From Muribaculaceae bacterium (GTDB lineage Bacteria > Bacteroidota > Bacteroidia > Bacteroidales > Muribaculaceae): a DNA stretch of 61,888 bases. The stretch spans positions 1-61,888 of the forward strand of contig JAQVCR010000015.1 of assembly GCA_028689665.1 (NCBI GenBank). Reading direction: 5' to 3'. Made by a program: the position numbers and the translations under genes. Shown piece by piece: positions 1-7,345 of the stretch (the stretch's first letter is position 1; the number at the start of each line of letters is the position of its first letter). The notes under the pieces were generated by a model. The model was given only the letters and a program-made list of their open reading frames with translations, was not told the DNA's origin and did not search any database.

Positions 1-66
1 ACTTGTTTTGTGTTCTCCACTCATTTGCACTATCTTTGGATAAGATAGGCTGCACTCGGGAAAACA

Positions 67-86
67 AAAACAAGTAAACTTGTTTT
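67..86. repeat. Perfect inverted repeat across the repeat-unit junction
   Basis: The nine bases AAAACAAGT are followed by AA and then by their reverse complement ACTTGTTTT. The same palindrome recurs at 144-163. Its right arm overlaps the TTTG -33 element of the next unit, so a protein bound here, or a hairpin in read-through RNA, could affect the downstream promoter. The role is inferred. Confidence 0.6.
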
Positions 87-160
87 GTGTTCTCCACTCA
101 TTTGCACTATCTTTGGATAAGATAGGCTGCACTCGGGAAAACAAAAACAAGTAAACTTGT

Positions 161-192
161 TTTGTGTTCTCCACTCATTTGCACTATCTTTG
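161..192 (+). promoter_or_regulatory. Promoter of the carboxynorspermidine dehydrogenase gene
   Basis: TTTG at 161-164 and TATCTTTG at 185-192 are 20 bases apart, matching the Bacteroides -33/-7 consensus. This is the promoter closest to the gene at 241 and gives a leader of about 40 nt. Identical elements lie at 7-38 and 84-115, so transcription may start at three places. Confidence 0.8.
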
Positions 193-240
193 CAATAGAA
201 AACTATGCAAAGATTTTAATAAGATAATAATATAGAACGA

Positions 241-1437
241 ATGAATAAAGTAATCATTATTGGAGCTGGTGGCGTAGGTACTGTCGTTGCTCACAAATGC
301 GCTCAGAATCCTGAGGTGTTTAATGAGATAGTAATAGCATCGCGAACTAAGAGTAAATGTGATGCAGTGGCAAAGTCGATAGGTAAGTCGAATGTTACTA
401 CCGATTCGGTTGATGCCGATAGTGTTCCTCAATTGGTGGAGCTGTTTAAAAAACATCGACCAAACTTGGTGATTAATGTTGCTCTTCCTTATCAAGATTT
501 GACCATAATGGACGCTTGTCTTGAGTGTGGTGTTAACTATCTTGATACAGCGAATTATGAGCCTATCGATGAGGCAAAATTTGAATACAAATGGCAATGG
601 GCTTATCGCGAGAAATTTGAGAAGGCTGGTTTGACTGCAATTCTAGGTTGCGGATTCGATCCGGGAGTTTCGGGAGTATATACTGCTTATGCAGCTAAGC
701 ATCATTTCAGTGCAATGGAATTTCTTGATATAGTAGATTGTAATGCAGGCGATCACGGCAAAGCATTTGCAACTAATTTTAATCCTGAGATTAATATTCG
801 TGAAGTTACTCAGAAGGGTCGCTATTATGAAAAAGGACAATGGATTGAAACAGAACCACATGAAATACATAAGCCACTAAATTATCCAAATATTGGTGCT
901 AAGGAGTCGTATGTTATCTATCATGAGGAGCTTGAATCGTTGGTAATTAATTATCCTACAATTAAGCGTGCAAGATTCTGGATGACTTTTGGTCAAGAAT
1001 ATCTTACTCACTTGCGTGTGATACAGAATATTGGAATGGCTAGTATCGAGCCTATTATGTATGAAGGTCGTGAAATTGTGCCTATTCAATTCTTAAAGGC
1101 TGTATTACCTAATCCTAAGGAGTTGGGGAATAATTATCATGGCGAGACTTCTATCGGTTGTCGTATTAGCGGACGAGATAAAGAAGGTAAACTACTTACA
1201 TATTATGTATATAATAATTGCAGCCACGAAGCGGCATTTAAGGAAACCGGAATGCAGGCTGTGAGCTACACTACCGGAGTGCCTGCAATGATAGGCGCAA
1301 TGATGTTCTTAAAAGGTCTTTGGGCTAAGCCGGGAGTGCATAATGTAGAAGAATTTGATCCGGATCCCTTTATGGAGCAATTGAACAAGCAGGGACTACC
1401 TTGGCACGAAGTCTTTAATATCGATTTAGAGGTGTAA
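241..1437 (+). CDS. Carboxynorspermidine dehydrogenase (saccharopine dehydrogenase family)
   Basis: 398 aa, cytosolic. The N-terminus carries a Rossmann fingerprint (GAGGVG at residues 8-13), and the rest matches the saccharopine dehydrogenase-like family in which Bacteroides and Vibrio members reductively join aspartate semialdehyde to a diamine. That is the first step of the carboxynorspermidine/carboxyspermidine route to polyamines. A true lysine-pathway saccharopine dehydrogenase is less likely because Bacteroidetes make lysine by another route. The decarboxylase partner NspC is not in the window. The start is the first ATG after the triple promoter. The gene stands alone and ends in hairpins shared with the convergent HIT gene. 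Aspartate semialdehyde would come from asd at 15.7 kb. Confidence 0.8.
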   Translation: MNKVIIIGAGGVGTVVAHKCAQNPEVFNEIVIASRTKSKCDAVAKSIGKSNVTTDSVDADSVPQLVELFKKHRPNLVINVALPYQDLTIMDACLECGVNYLDTANYEPIDEAKFEYKWQWAYREKFEKAGLTAILGCGFDPGVSGVYTAYAAKHHFSAMEFLDIVDCNAGDHGKAFATNFNPEINIREVTQKGRYYEKGQWIETEPHEIHKPLNYPNIGAKESYVIYHEELESLVINYPTIKRARFWMTFGQEYLTHLRVIQNIGMASIEPIMYEGREIVPIQFLKAVLPNPKELGNNYHGETSIGCRISGRDKEGKLLTYYVYNNCSHEAAFKETGMQAVSYTTGVPAMIGAMMFLKGLWAKPGVHNVEEFDPDPFMEQLNKQGLPWHEVFNIDLEV

Positions 1438-1456
1438 ACAAGGATAAATGTTATAG

Positions 1457-1491
1457 TTCACCCGTGTTGCAGAAGAAGCAATACGGGTGAA
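1457..1491 (+). terminator. Hairpin after the polyamine gene
   Basis: TTCACCCGT at 1457-1465 pairs with ACGGGTGAA at 1483-1491, and an inner GTTGC/GCAAT pairing can extend the structure. It lies 20 bases after the stop codon. A short T-containing stretch follows, but no strong U-tract, so termination may be partial. Confidence 0.55.
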
Positions 1492-1562
1492 TTTGTTATA
1501 TAGAGTCAAATCTGTAAGTCTGCCTAACGGATCGAATCATAGTACTGCTAAATGGCATAAAT

Positions 1563-1601
1563 AATAAAGGTCGAAACTGATTTAAAGTTTCGACCTTTAT
1601 T
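1563..1601. terminator. Bidirectional terminator between convergent genes
   Basis: A perfect 16-bp stem (1563-1578 with 1586-1601) with a 7-base loop; the outer arms are A-rich on the left and T-rich on the right, so it works for either strand. It sits between the + polyamine gene and the - HIT gene. Confidence 0.8.
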
Positions 1602-1643
1602 ACACAGAATTGTTCTGTAACCTATATTTGAATGTATGTATTT

Positions 1644-2039
1644 TTATTTGAAAGCTCCTCTAATATTGGTGGCAATCTTTTCCATTTCTTCTGCAGGAAG
1701 TGAGAGCTTTTCTTTAAAGAAATTCATATCGCTCTCTTTGTTTATTGGAATAAGATGAATGTGAGTGTGAGGCACTTCAAGCCCCATAACTGCCACCCCA
1801 ATACGTTTGCAAGGCATCACTTGCTCTATCGCTTTTGCTACTCGGCGTGCAAATTGTTGCAAGTCGGCATAATCTTCTTCGCTTAGATCGAAAATATAGT
1901 CGATTTCTTTTTTAGGGATTACAAGCGTGTGTCCTTTTGCTACGGGGTTGATGTCAAGAAATGCAAAGTGCTTTTCGTCTTCCGCTACTTTGAAACTTGG
2001 AATTTCTCCCGCTGCTATTCTACTAAAGATTGTTGCCAT
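1644..2039 (-). CDS. HIT family nucleotide-binding protein
   Basis: 131 aa. The histidine triad HTHIHLIP is at residues 91-98, and the N-terminal FxRIxxGEIPxxKV pattern is typical of the Hint-like branch. Family members hydrolyse purine nucleoside phosphoramidates or adenylylated compounds, but the cell substrate is usually unknown. The length is normal. The gene starts 8 bases after the greA stop, so the two are almost certainly co-transcribed. It ends at the bidirectional terminator at 1563-1601. The family is certain; the exact substrate is not. Confidence 0.9.
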   Translation of the reverse strand: MATIFSRIAAGEIPSFKVAEDEKHFAFLDINPVAKGHTLVIPKKEIDYIFDLSEEDYADLQQFARRVAKAIEQVMPCKRIGVAVMGLEVPHTHIHLIPINKESDMNFFKEKLSLPAEEMEKIATNIRGAFK

Positions 2040-2047
2040 AATATCTA

Positions 2048-2518
2048 TTATATTGATATATCCATAATTTCAAAAGACATAATGCCCGAAGGAACGGTGA
2101 TGTCGACAACGTCGCCCACAGCCTTGCCTAGTAGTCCTTTTGCGATAGGGGTGCTAGATGCTATTTTTTTCTCTTTAAGATTGGCTTCGCTATCGGCAAC
2201 GATTGTATATTCCATCTTAACGCCGTTTTTTAAATTTTTGATAGTAACGGTATTTAATATCTGTACTTCGTGAGTGTTCAATTTACTATCGTCGATAATG
2301 CGAGCGTTTGCAACAAGATCTTTGAGCTGTGATATTTTCATTTCAAGCATTCCTTGTGCTTCTTTTGCTGCATCGTATTCAGCGTTTTCCGAAAGGTCGC
2401 CCTTGTCACGAGCTTCTGCTATTGCACGGGAAATTTCAGGACGCTTGTAGTTTTCCAGATAAGCTATCTCTTCCATTTTCTTTTTATACCCGTCCTTTGT
2501 CATGTAACTTAGTGCCAT
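2048..2518 (-). CDS. greA: Transcription elongation factor GreA
   Basis: 156 aa, the normal GreA length. The N-terminal coiled coil covers roughly residues 1-78 and has the tip motif DLSENAEY with acidic residues D41 and E44, which place Mg2+ in the RNA polymerase secondary channel to trigger cleavage of backtracked RNA. The C-terminal FKBP-like domain follows from about residue 82 and ends in the usual VDITVPSG-type segment. It is the first gene of a greA-HIT pair. A hairpin lies in its leader at 2560-2580, downstream of the only good promoter candidate, which suggests attenuation. Confidence 0.95.
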   Translation of the reverse strand: MALSYMTKDGYKKKMEEIAYLENYKRPEISRAIAEARDKGDLSENAEYDAAKEAQGMLEMKISQLKDLVANARIIDDSKLNTHEVQILNTVTIKNLKNGVKMEYTIVADSEANLKEKKIASSTPIAKGLLGKAVGDVVDITVPSGIMSFEIMDISI

Positions 2519-2559
2519 GGTGTAAAATTGTTATTTAATATTAGTAAAAAATAAAAGAA

Positions 2560-2580
2560 TCTCGACTATGTCAGTTGAGA
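2560..2580 (-). terminator. Hairpin in the greA leader; terminator or attenuator
   Basis: TCTCGACT (2560-2567) and AGTTGAGA (2573-2580) pair around a 5-base loop. Read on the - strand, the stem has one A-C mismatch but extends outwards through A-rich and T-rich flanks, with a U-rich stretch at 2541-2559. It may end the flippase operon, but because the greA promoter candidate lies upstream of it, it would also sit inside the greA leader. Confidence 0.55.
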
Positions 2581-2616
2581 CCCCTTTTTTGTCAAAATTT
2601 TCAGTTTTTGTTACGA

Positions 2617-2647
2617 CAAAGTTAGTAATTATTTTAATACAAACAAA
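2617..2647 (-). promoter_or_regulatory. Candidate promoter of greA-HIT
   Basis: On the - strand, TTTG (complement of 2644-2647) is followed after 19 bases by TAACTTTG (complement of 2617-2624), matching TTTG-N19-TAnnTTTG. It gives a leader of about 90 nt that includes the hairpin at 2560-2580. No better -7 match lies between the hairpin and the greA start. Confidence 0.6.
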
Positions 2648-2681
2648 TAAAATGGTATTAAAATTACTAATTATTTGATAA

Positions 2682-4115
2682 TTAAACAGAACGCTGTCTG
2701 TTTCGTGTTATTTTCAGCATGATATAAGCACTCATTATTGTCGAAATTATGCTTATTATAGCTGTTGTTATATAGTATTTATTGCTAAATGCAATTGCTA
2801 CTGTGCTTGCTATAATAAATGCTGTCGCAGTGTAAATAATCGATGAAATATGCAGTTTTAGCTTGAAATTGTGTCGATATATTATGTATACGATAATGGT
2901 GTAGATTATATACCATATAGTGAAAGCATATCCGAGTCCGTCAATACCCCATTTATTGTAAAATACTATATTTAGTGCAAATCCTATCACTGCGCTTAGT
3001 GTCTCGGATACAAGATATATTTTTCCATTTCCTTTAGCAAGAATAACGAATGCGATGCACCACGATGCGGCTCGAAATATAGTTCCGATAATAGCAAATG
3101 TGATGAATGGTATAATGGTGTAAAATTGGTCGGAATATAGGATATTTACAATTATTCGGCTGAAAATAATGAAACATATTATGACAGGCACTAGGGTCAA
3201 TATGGTGATATTTATCTGTTGTGTAACAAATATTCTCATTCGGTTGTTGCTTCGTTCGGCTTGAGCTAATCGCGGATAGTATTCCATTGCCATAGCTGTG
3301 AAAATAAGCCCTACATATTTATTGACCAGATTATTGCCGGCATTGAAGTATCCTACAATTGTGGTATCGCTAGTGTGATTTAGGTATACGATGAATAGGT
3401 AAGCGAAAAGGAGAGAAATAAAGCTCGTAATTGTCATGTATATTCCTAGCTTTAGGAATCCCTTTCCTCGATTAATTGTTTCAGTGAGGGTGATTTTGAC
3501 TATTGAAGATTTCTCGCCTTTGCGACTATACCACCACATCAACAGTGCGCTTATGGCGGCAAAGATGATTAATGTCGGAATAATACTTTTCTCTCGCCAG
3601 AAGTAGAATAGGGGTGCGCTTGCAATTACCCCCATTATAGCACCTATTGCTGTGCCTTTAGCGAGCTTTGCGAGTTTGGCTGTTCCTTGTAGTACAGCTT
3701 CTTCGCCTTTAGCATACGCCATAAGTATCATTACCAGCGACAAAGCGACAAACCCCCATGTGTGATTATCGTCGTTGAATGTGAATCGGCTTAGTATCGG
3801 AGCAGCTACCATCATTACGACAGCGCCCAAAATTCCGACAATCCACGACCAATTTCTAACGGTAGCAATTATTCTGTTTCTGATGCTGTAATTATCCGAT
3901 GATGCAATATCACGGACGCTGCTGTTGCGAATGCTGAGGGTTGTGGCAGCCGATACCATTTCGATAACCGAATTATAGATACCGAATAATCCAACGCCAA
4001 TAGGGCCAATCCATACGGCTATTAGTTTAGTACGAATTATAGTGCAAAGAATAGTAATGATTTGAACACCACCGAAGATGCTCATAGCTTTTACTATTTT
4101 TTGCGCTATAGTCAT
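2682..4115 (-). CDS. Wzx-like polysaccharide flippase (MATE/MOP superfamily)
   Basis: 477 aa, hydrophobic throughout, with about 12-14 membrane segments. The N-terminal pattern with IGPIGVGLFGIYNS resembles O-antigen/teichoic-acid flippases of the MOP superfamily. Such proteins move lipid-linked oligosaccharides across the inner membrane. It is the last gene of the dut-to-flippase operon, 14 bases after the FemAB-like gene. No polymerase or capsule cluster adjoins it, so the substrate cannot be named. The composition matches its neighbours, and nothing points to recent transfer. Confidence 0.85.
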   Translation of the reverse strand: MTIAQKIVKAMSIFGGVQIITILCTIIRTKLIAVWIGPIGVGLFGIYNSVIEMVSAATTLSIRNSSVRDIASSDNYSIRNRIIATVRNWSWIVGILGAVVMMVAAPILSRFTFNDDNHTWGFVALSLVMILMAYAKGEEAVLQGTAKLAKLAKGTAIGAIMGVIASAPLFYFWREKSIIPTLIIFAAISALLMWWYSRKGEKSSIVKITLTETINRGKGFLKLGIYMTITSFISLLFAYLFIVYLNHTSDTTIVGYFNAGNNLVNKYVGLIFTAMAMEYYPRLAQAERSNNRMRIFVTQQINITILTLVPVIICFIIFSRIIVNILYSDQFYTIIPFITFAIIGTIFRAASWCIAFVILAKGNGKIYLVSETLSAVIGFALNIVFYNKWGIDGLGYAFTIWYIIYTIIVYIIYRHNFKLKLHISSIIYTATAFIIASTVAIAFSNKYYITTAIISIISTIMSAYIMLKITRNRQRSV

Positions 4116-4129
4116 ATTAAAATAATAGT

Positions 4130-5068
4130 TTAGAAGTTAAGTTCATATGAATTATACACTACTGCACGTCCTCCCATACCGGTCTTTTGCATAGACAGAC
4201 CTTCGTTAAGATAGCGTCCATTTTGCTCGTTAGAAGTGCCGAAGTCGAAATATTTACATTTACTAAATTCTTTGCCAATTAATTGTTTGAAAATTAGAGG
4301 TAACACTTTTTTCTCTTTTCCTTCTTCTGATGCTGCAATATATTGTGCGTGAGCCACTATCCCGGTATTATATACTAATACCCCGCCAAGTACTTTATCG
4401 TCAAGATTGGCAGTAAACAAGCGGATATTAAGAGGAAACAGAGAATGGAGTAGATTTATTTCGTCAAGTGTGTGTACGGGGTTAACTTTATATCTAGTGG
4501 TTAGGAGTTTTGATAGTATCTCCCAATATGGTGCATAATCTTCGGTTTCTTCTACAGTAATTCCAAGAGCTGAAGCACTTTTAACAGCGCGTCGGGCATT
4601 TTCGTTGAATCTAATAGCTTCGTTGATAGGTATTGTTGCCGATACGGTAGATGTGAGCAGCTTGCCGTCATATTTAAAGATAGCATAAATGTCTTCTTCC
4701 GAAGGGTAGCTGTGGTAGATGTGAGGGCTGGGTTTATACACAAGTTTTCTTATTCCTATTGTTGGTAGGAAATCTCGCATAGCTTCAAATATTCGTAGCA
4801 TTGTAGAAACGTCGAAATGCTTTGTGTGTACCAGCCAGCCACCATAAGACAGCCCCTGATGAGAATAAAGCGTGTCGCCAACAATATTAGCAGGCAGTAC
4901 GCCAATAATCTTACCACCCGAGTATGCGATAAGTGAGTTGTCGGTGAAGCGAGTGTTATGGTAGTCCATGTATTCTCGCAGATGAATGAAAGTGGAATTT
5001 TTAGCGCCATATACAAAATGGTTCCATTCCGATTTTAGCGAAGGTGAGTAAACTTTGAGTGCGATCAT
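4130..5068 (-). CDS. FemAB/GNAT-like N-acyltransferase
   Basis: 312 aa, soluble. The N-terminus (STFIHLREYMDYH) and the late YFDFGTSNEQNGRYLNEG segment resemble the FemAB-like branch of the GNAT fold, which joins amino acids or acyl groups to cell-envelope precursors. Family members occur in peptidoglycan bridge formation and in polysaccharide or lipid modification. It lies between an EnvC-like protein (8 bases upstream) and a flippase (14 bases downstream), which supports an envelope role. Donor and acceptor are unknown, and a general GNAT acetyltransferase is the alternative. Confidence 0.7.
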   Translation of the reverse strand: MIALKVYSPSLKSEWNHFVYGAKNSTFIHLREYMDYHNTRFTDNSLIAYSGGKIIGVLPANIVGDTLYSHQGLSYGGWLVHTKHFDVSTMLRIFEAMRDFLPTIGIRKLVYKPSPHIYHSYPSEEDIYAIFKYDGKLLTSTVSATIPINEAIRFNENARRAVKSASALGITVEETEDYAPYWEILSKLLTTRYKVNPVHTLDEINLLHSLFPLNIRLFTANLDDKVLGGVLVYNTGIVAHAQYIAASEEGKEKKVLPLIFKQLIGKEFSKCKYFDFGTSNEQNGRYLNEGLSMQKTGMGGRAVVYNSYELNF

Positions 5069-5076
5069 AGCTATAA

Positions 5077-6507
5077 TTATTTAATCCATTGTTGTGGATT
5101 TAGTTTAGTTTTTTCTTTTCTTATTTCAAAGTGTAATATTGTACGGTTTTCGTCGTCAGGGTCGGAGAATATTTTGCCAAGAGATTGCCCGGCTTTTACT
5201 TCTTGTCCCGATGATACAAAACTTTGTTGAAGGTTTACATAAACGGTAAGATAGTTTCCGTGTCGAAGCATAACTACGGTGTTAAATCCGTCGGTCTGGA
5301 ATACTGCCGATACTTTGCCTCCAAATACAGCTCTTGCGCTAGCTCCTGCAGCTGTTTCGATGTCGATACCGCCGTTATCGGTCTCTACATGTCGCAATTC
5401 GGGGTGTCTTTGTCGCCCAAATAGTTTAACGACTTTGTAGGTTGCATTAACCGGAGAAAGCAGATTTCCTTTATTGCTTTCAAAGCTGCCCGATATGTTA
5501 CGTTCTTCGTTGTTCATCATGTATCCAGACGATGGTTTTTCTTTCACGATAGGCTTTGTGGGGACATTGATGGCGACGTCTTTAGAATTGTCTTTTGGTT
5601 TGACCGGTTTGGTATCTTCTTTTTTATTGTCGTCCTTTGTTTTTGGTGTTTCTATTTTGGGGCTTTCGGCAAGTTCTTTTTCTTTCCGTTTCTGTTCGGC
5701 GATGCGTAGTTCTTCCTTTCGTCGAGCTTCTTCTTGTCGTTTTTGTTCGGCGATTCTAGCGCGTTCGGCGGCTTTACGTTCTTCTTCAGCGATAAGTCGG
5801 TTAAGTTCTTTGTCGAGCGATTTAGCTTTTTTCTCTTTTTCTTTAAGTAGAGCCGATAGCGATGCTCCTTCCTTCTTAAGCTTAGTAATTACTTCAGATT
5901 GCTTTGCTTTTCTGCCTTCGAGTTGCTTCTGATTAGTATTAAGAGCTACCAGAGTATTATTTTTATTGTTAAGCAGGCTTTGGAGTTGTGTTCGCTTATT
6001 TATTAGTTTTTGTTGCATTTCTTGGATAGCGTGCGATTGTCGTTCGCGCCATTTAGAAAATTCGTTAAGGTAGCGCATACGTCTGAGTGCCTGTCGGAAC
6101 GATTCGGACGAAAAGACAAACAGTAATTTATCCATCGATGTGGCGTGAGAGCGCATTTTATTAACGGCAATAGCATAGTTTTTCTTTAGCGATGTTAGCT
6201 GTTTGTCGTATAATGAAATAGAATCGCCAATTATAATGATATTTTTATTAATGGCATTTAGCTGAATTGTGAGATTGCTTATGTTTTTGCCTTGTTCGTC
6301 TATTTCGGCAGTAATAAGGTTTAGTTGGTTAAGCTGGCGATTAGTCTGTTTGGTATTTTGTCTAATTTTATTTGAAGTTTCTTTAATTTCCTTCTGTGTT
6401 TTTTGCTTTTGACGCTTTACGTTTTTCACGCTCTTTGCAGCCGAGACATCAGTAGCGGCCACAAGTGCGATAAGAAGGAGCAATAATATTTTACCAAAAT
6501 ATTTCAT
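5077..6507 (-). CDS. EnvC-like murein hydrolase activator (M23/LytM domain)
   Basis: 476 aa. A signal peptide (residues 1 to about 23, ending near VSAA) precedes two long coiled coils rich in K, E, Q and R (about 25-260), a low-complexity K/P/D linker (about 285-335) and a C-terminal LytM domain (about 350-476). The domain lacks the usual peptidase residues: the first His region reads NGGIDIE and the HxH motif reads ILHFE, so the first His is gone. That is the pattern of EnvC/NlpD activators, which switch on amidases at the septum, rather than of active endopeptidases. It follows the DUF4292 lipoprotein by 10 bases in a conserved envelope operon. Confidence 0.85.
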   Translation of the reverse strand: MKYFGKILLLLLIALVAATDVSAAKSVKNVKRQKQKTQKEIKETSNKIRQNTKQTNRQLNQLNLITAEIDEQGKNISNLTIQLNAINKNIIIIGDSISLYDKQLTSLKKNYAIAVNKMRSHATSMDKLLFVFSSESFRQALRRMRYLNEFSKWRERQSHAIQEMQQKLINKRTQLQSLLNNKNNTLVALNTNQKQLEGRKAKQSEVITKLKKEGASLSALLKEKEKKAKSLDKELNRLIAEEERKAAERARIAEQKRQEEARRKEELRIAEQKRKEKELAESPKIETPKTKDDNKKEDTKPVKPKDNSKDVAINVPTKPIVKEKPSSGYMMNNEERNISGSFESNKGNLLSPVNATYKVVKLFGRQRHPELRHVETDNGGIDIETAAGASARAVFGGKVSAVFQTDGFNTVVMLRHGNYLTVYVNLQQSFVSSGQEVKAGQSLGKIFSDPDDENRTILHFEIRKEKTKLNPQQWIK

Positions 6508-6517
6508 TATAAATTCT

Positions 6518-7336
6518 TTAATATAAATAGATATATGAGCTTATCGACGATCGTTTGTATTCCTTGCCGACGCTGAATGAATTATCGACAATTTGATTCC
6601 ATTTTATGTTAGAAGGGTCGAAGCTGATAGTCAATGAATAATTCCTATTATTTATTTTGGCATCAATTTTCACTTTTGAAGCTATTTTGCCAAATTCGGT
6701 TTCTTTAGTGTTGTAATATTCGGCTGTGAAAGGTGCAGAATTTCCTGCTACAATCATATTAAGTTTGCTCAATTCGTTTGATGTAGTTATAATGAACGAA
6801 TATATTAAGCCTTCAACGGTTGTCTTAGGTGTTATAGTCCAATTTCCATTTGTGTCGTCTTCGATTTTTACTTTCTTTATATCGTTTTTCGACAGCGTGC
6901 CACCATTGATCATAAAAGCACGGCTGAGAAAAAGATTTTGTAGCGTAACGATATTGAAAGGTATTCCTTGAGTGAATCGAGAAATATTTTCGGCAACATA
7001 TCTTTTATTCATCTTGTCGAGCATAAAAATGGAGTCGTTGGTGATGTGAATTTTAACCATTTCTATGCCAAATACCGGCCGTATAGAGATATTAATAGAT
7101 TTGGCTCTAATCATCTTAATCTGCATTGAGGAGCTTAAATTACGTCCCATATCGATAGTGATTTTGCCATTAGAAGAGAATGTATCCCACGATTTGTAGC
7201 TTGCCACTAAATTGTCGAATTGTTGCGACTCGGGGGTATATTGTGTGCTGTCGACCGTTTTCTGCGTTGATTTACAACCGAATAGAAAAGTCGAGAATAT
7301 TATAGCCGATATATAAATTATGATTTTATTTTTCAT
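6518..7336 (-). CDS. DUF4292 lipoprotein
   Basis: 272 aa. A hydrophobic signal ends in the lipobox FGC at about residues 19-21, so the protein is probably anchored as a lipoprotein. The body matches DUF4292, a Bacteroidetes family with a LolA/LolB-like half-barrel look; the function is unproven. The region around VFGIEMVKIHITNDSI is typical. The gene lies between the TPR protein (9 bases upstream) and the EnvC-like gene (10 bases downstream), an order I recognise from other Bacteroidales. A role in moving lipid or lipoprotein in the periplasm is inference. Confidence 0.8.
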   Translation of the reverse strand: MKNKIIIYISAIIFSTFLFGCKSTQKTVDSTQYTPESQQFDNLVASYKSWDTFSSNGKITIDMGRNLSSSMQIKMIRAKSINISIRPVFGIEMVKIHITNDSIFMLDKMNKRYVAENISRFTQGIPFNIVTLQNLFLSRAFMINGGTLSKNDIKKVKIEDDTNGNWTITPKTTVEGLIYSFIITTSNELSKLNMIVAGNSAPFTAEYYNTKETEFGKIASKVKIDAKINNRNYSLTISFDPSNIKWNQIVDNSFSVGKEYKRSSISSYIYLY

Positions 7337-7345
7337 TAATATCTA

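Larger units (their letters stand above)
1..192 (+). repeat. Tandem 77-bp promoter-bearing repeat, two full copies and one partial
   Basis: Units start at 1, 78 and 155. The first two are identical over 77 bases; the third matches for 38 bases, up to 192, and then diverges into the leader of the next gene. Each unit holds TTTG, 20 bases, then TATCTTTG, which is a complete Bacteroides-type promoter pointing right. The array touches the window edge, so more copies may lie to the left. There are no varying spacers, so it is not a CRISPR array. Confidence 0.9.

Noticed and set aside
1-192. CRISPR array
   Set aside because: The 77-bp units are directly abutting and identical, with no varying spacers and no cas genes nearby.
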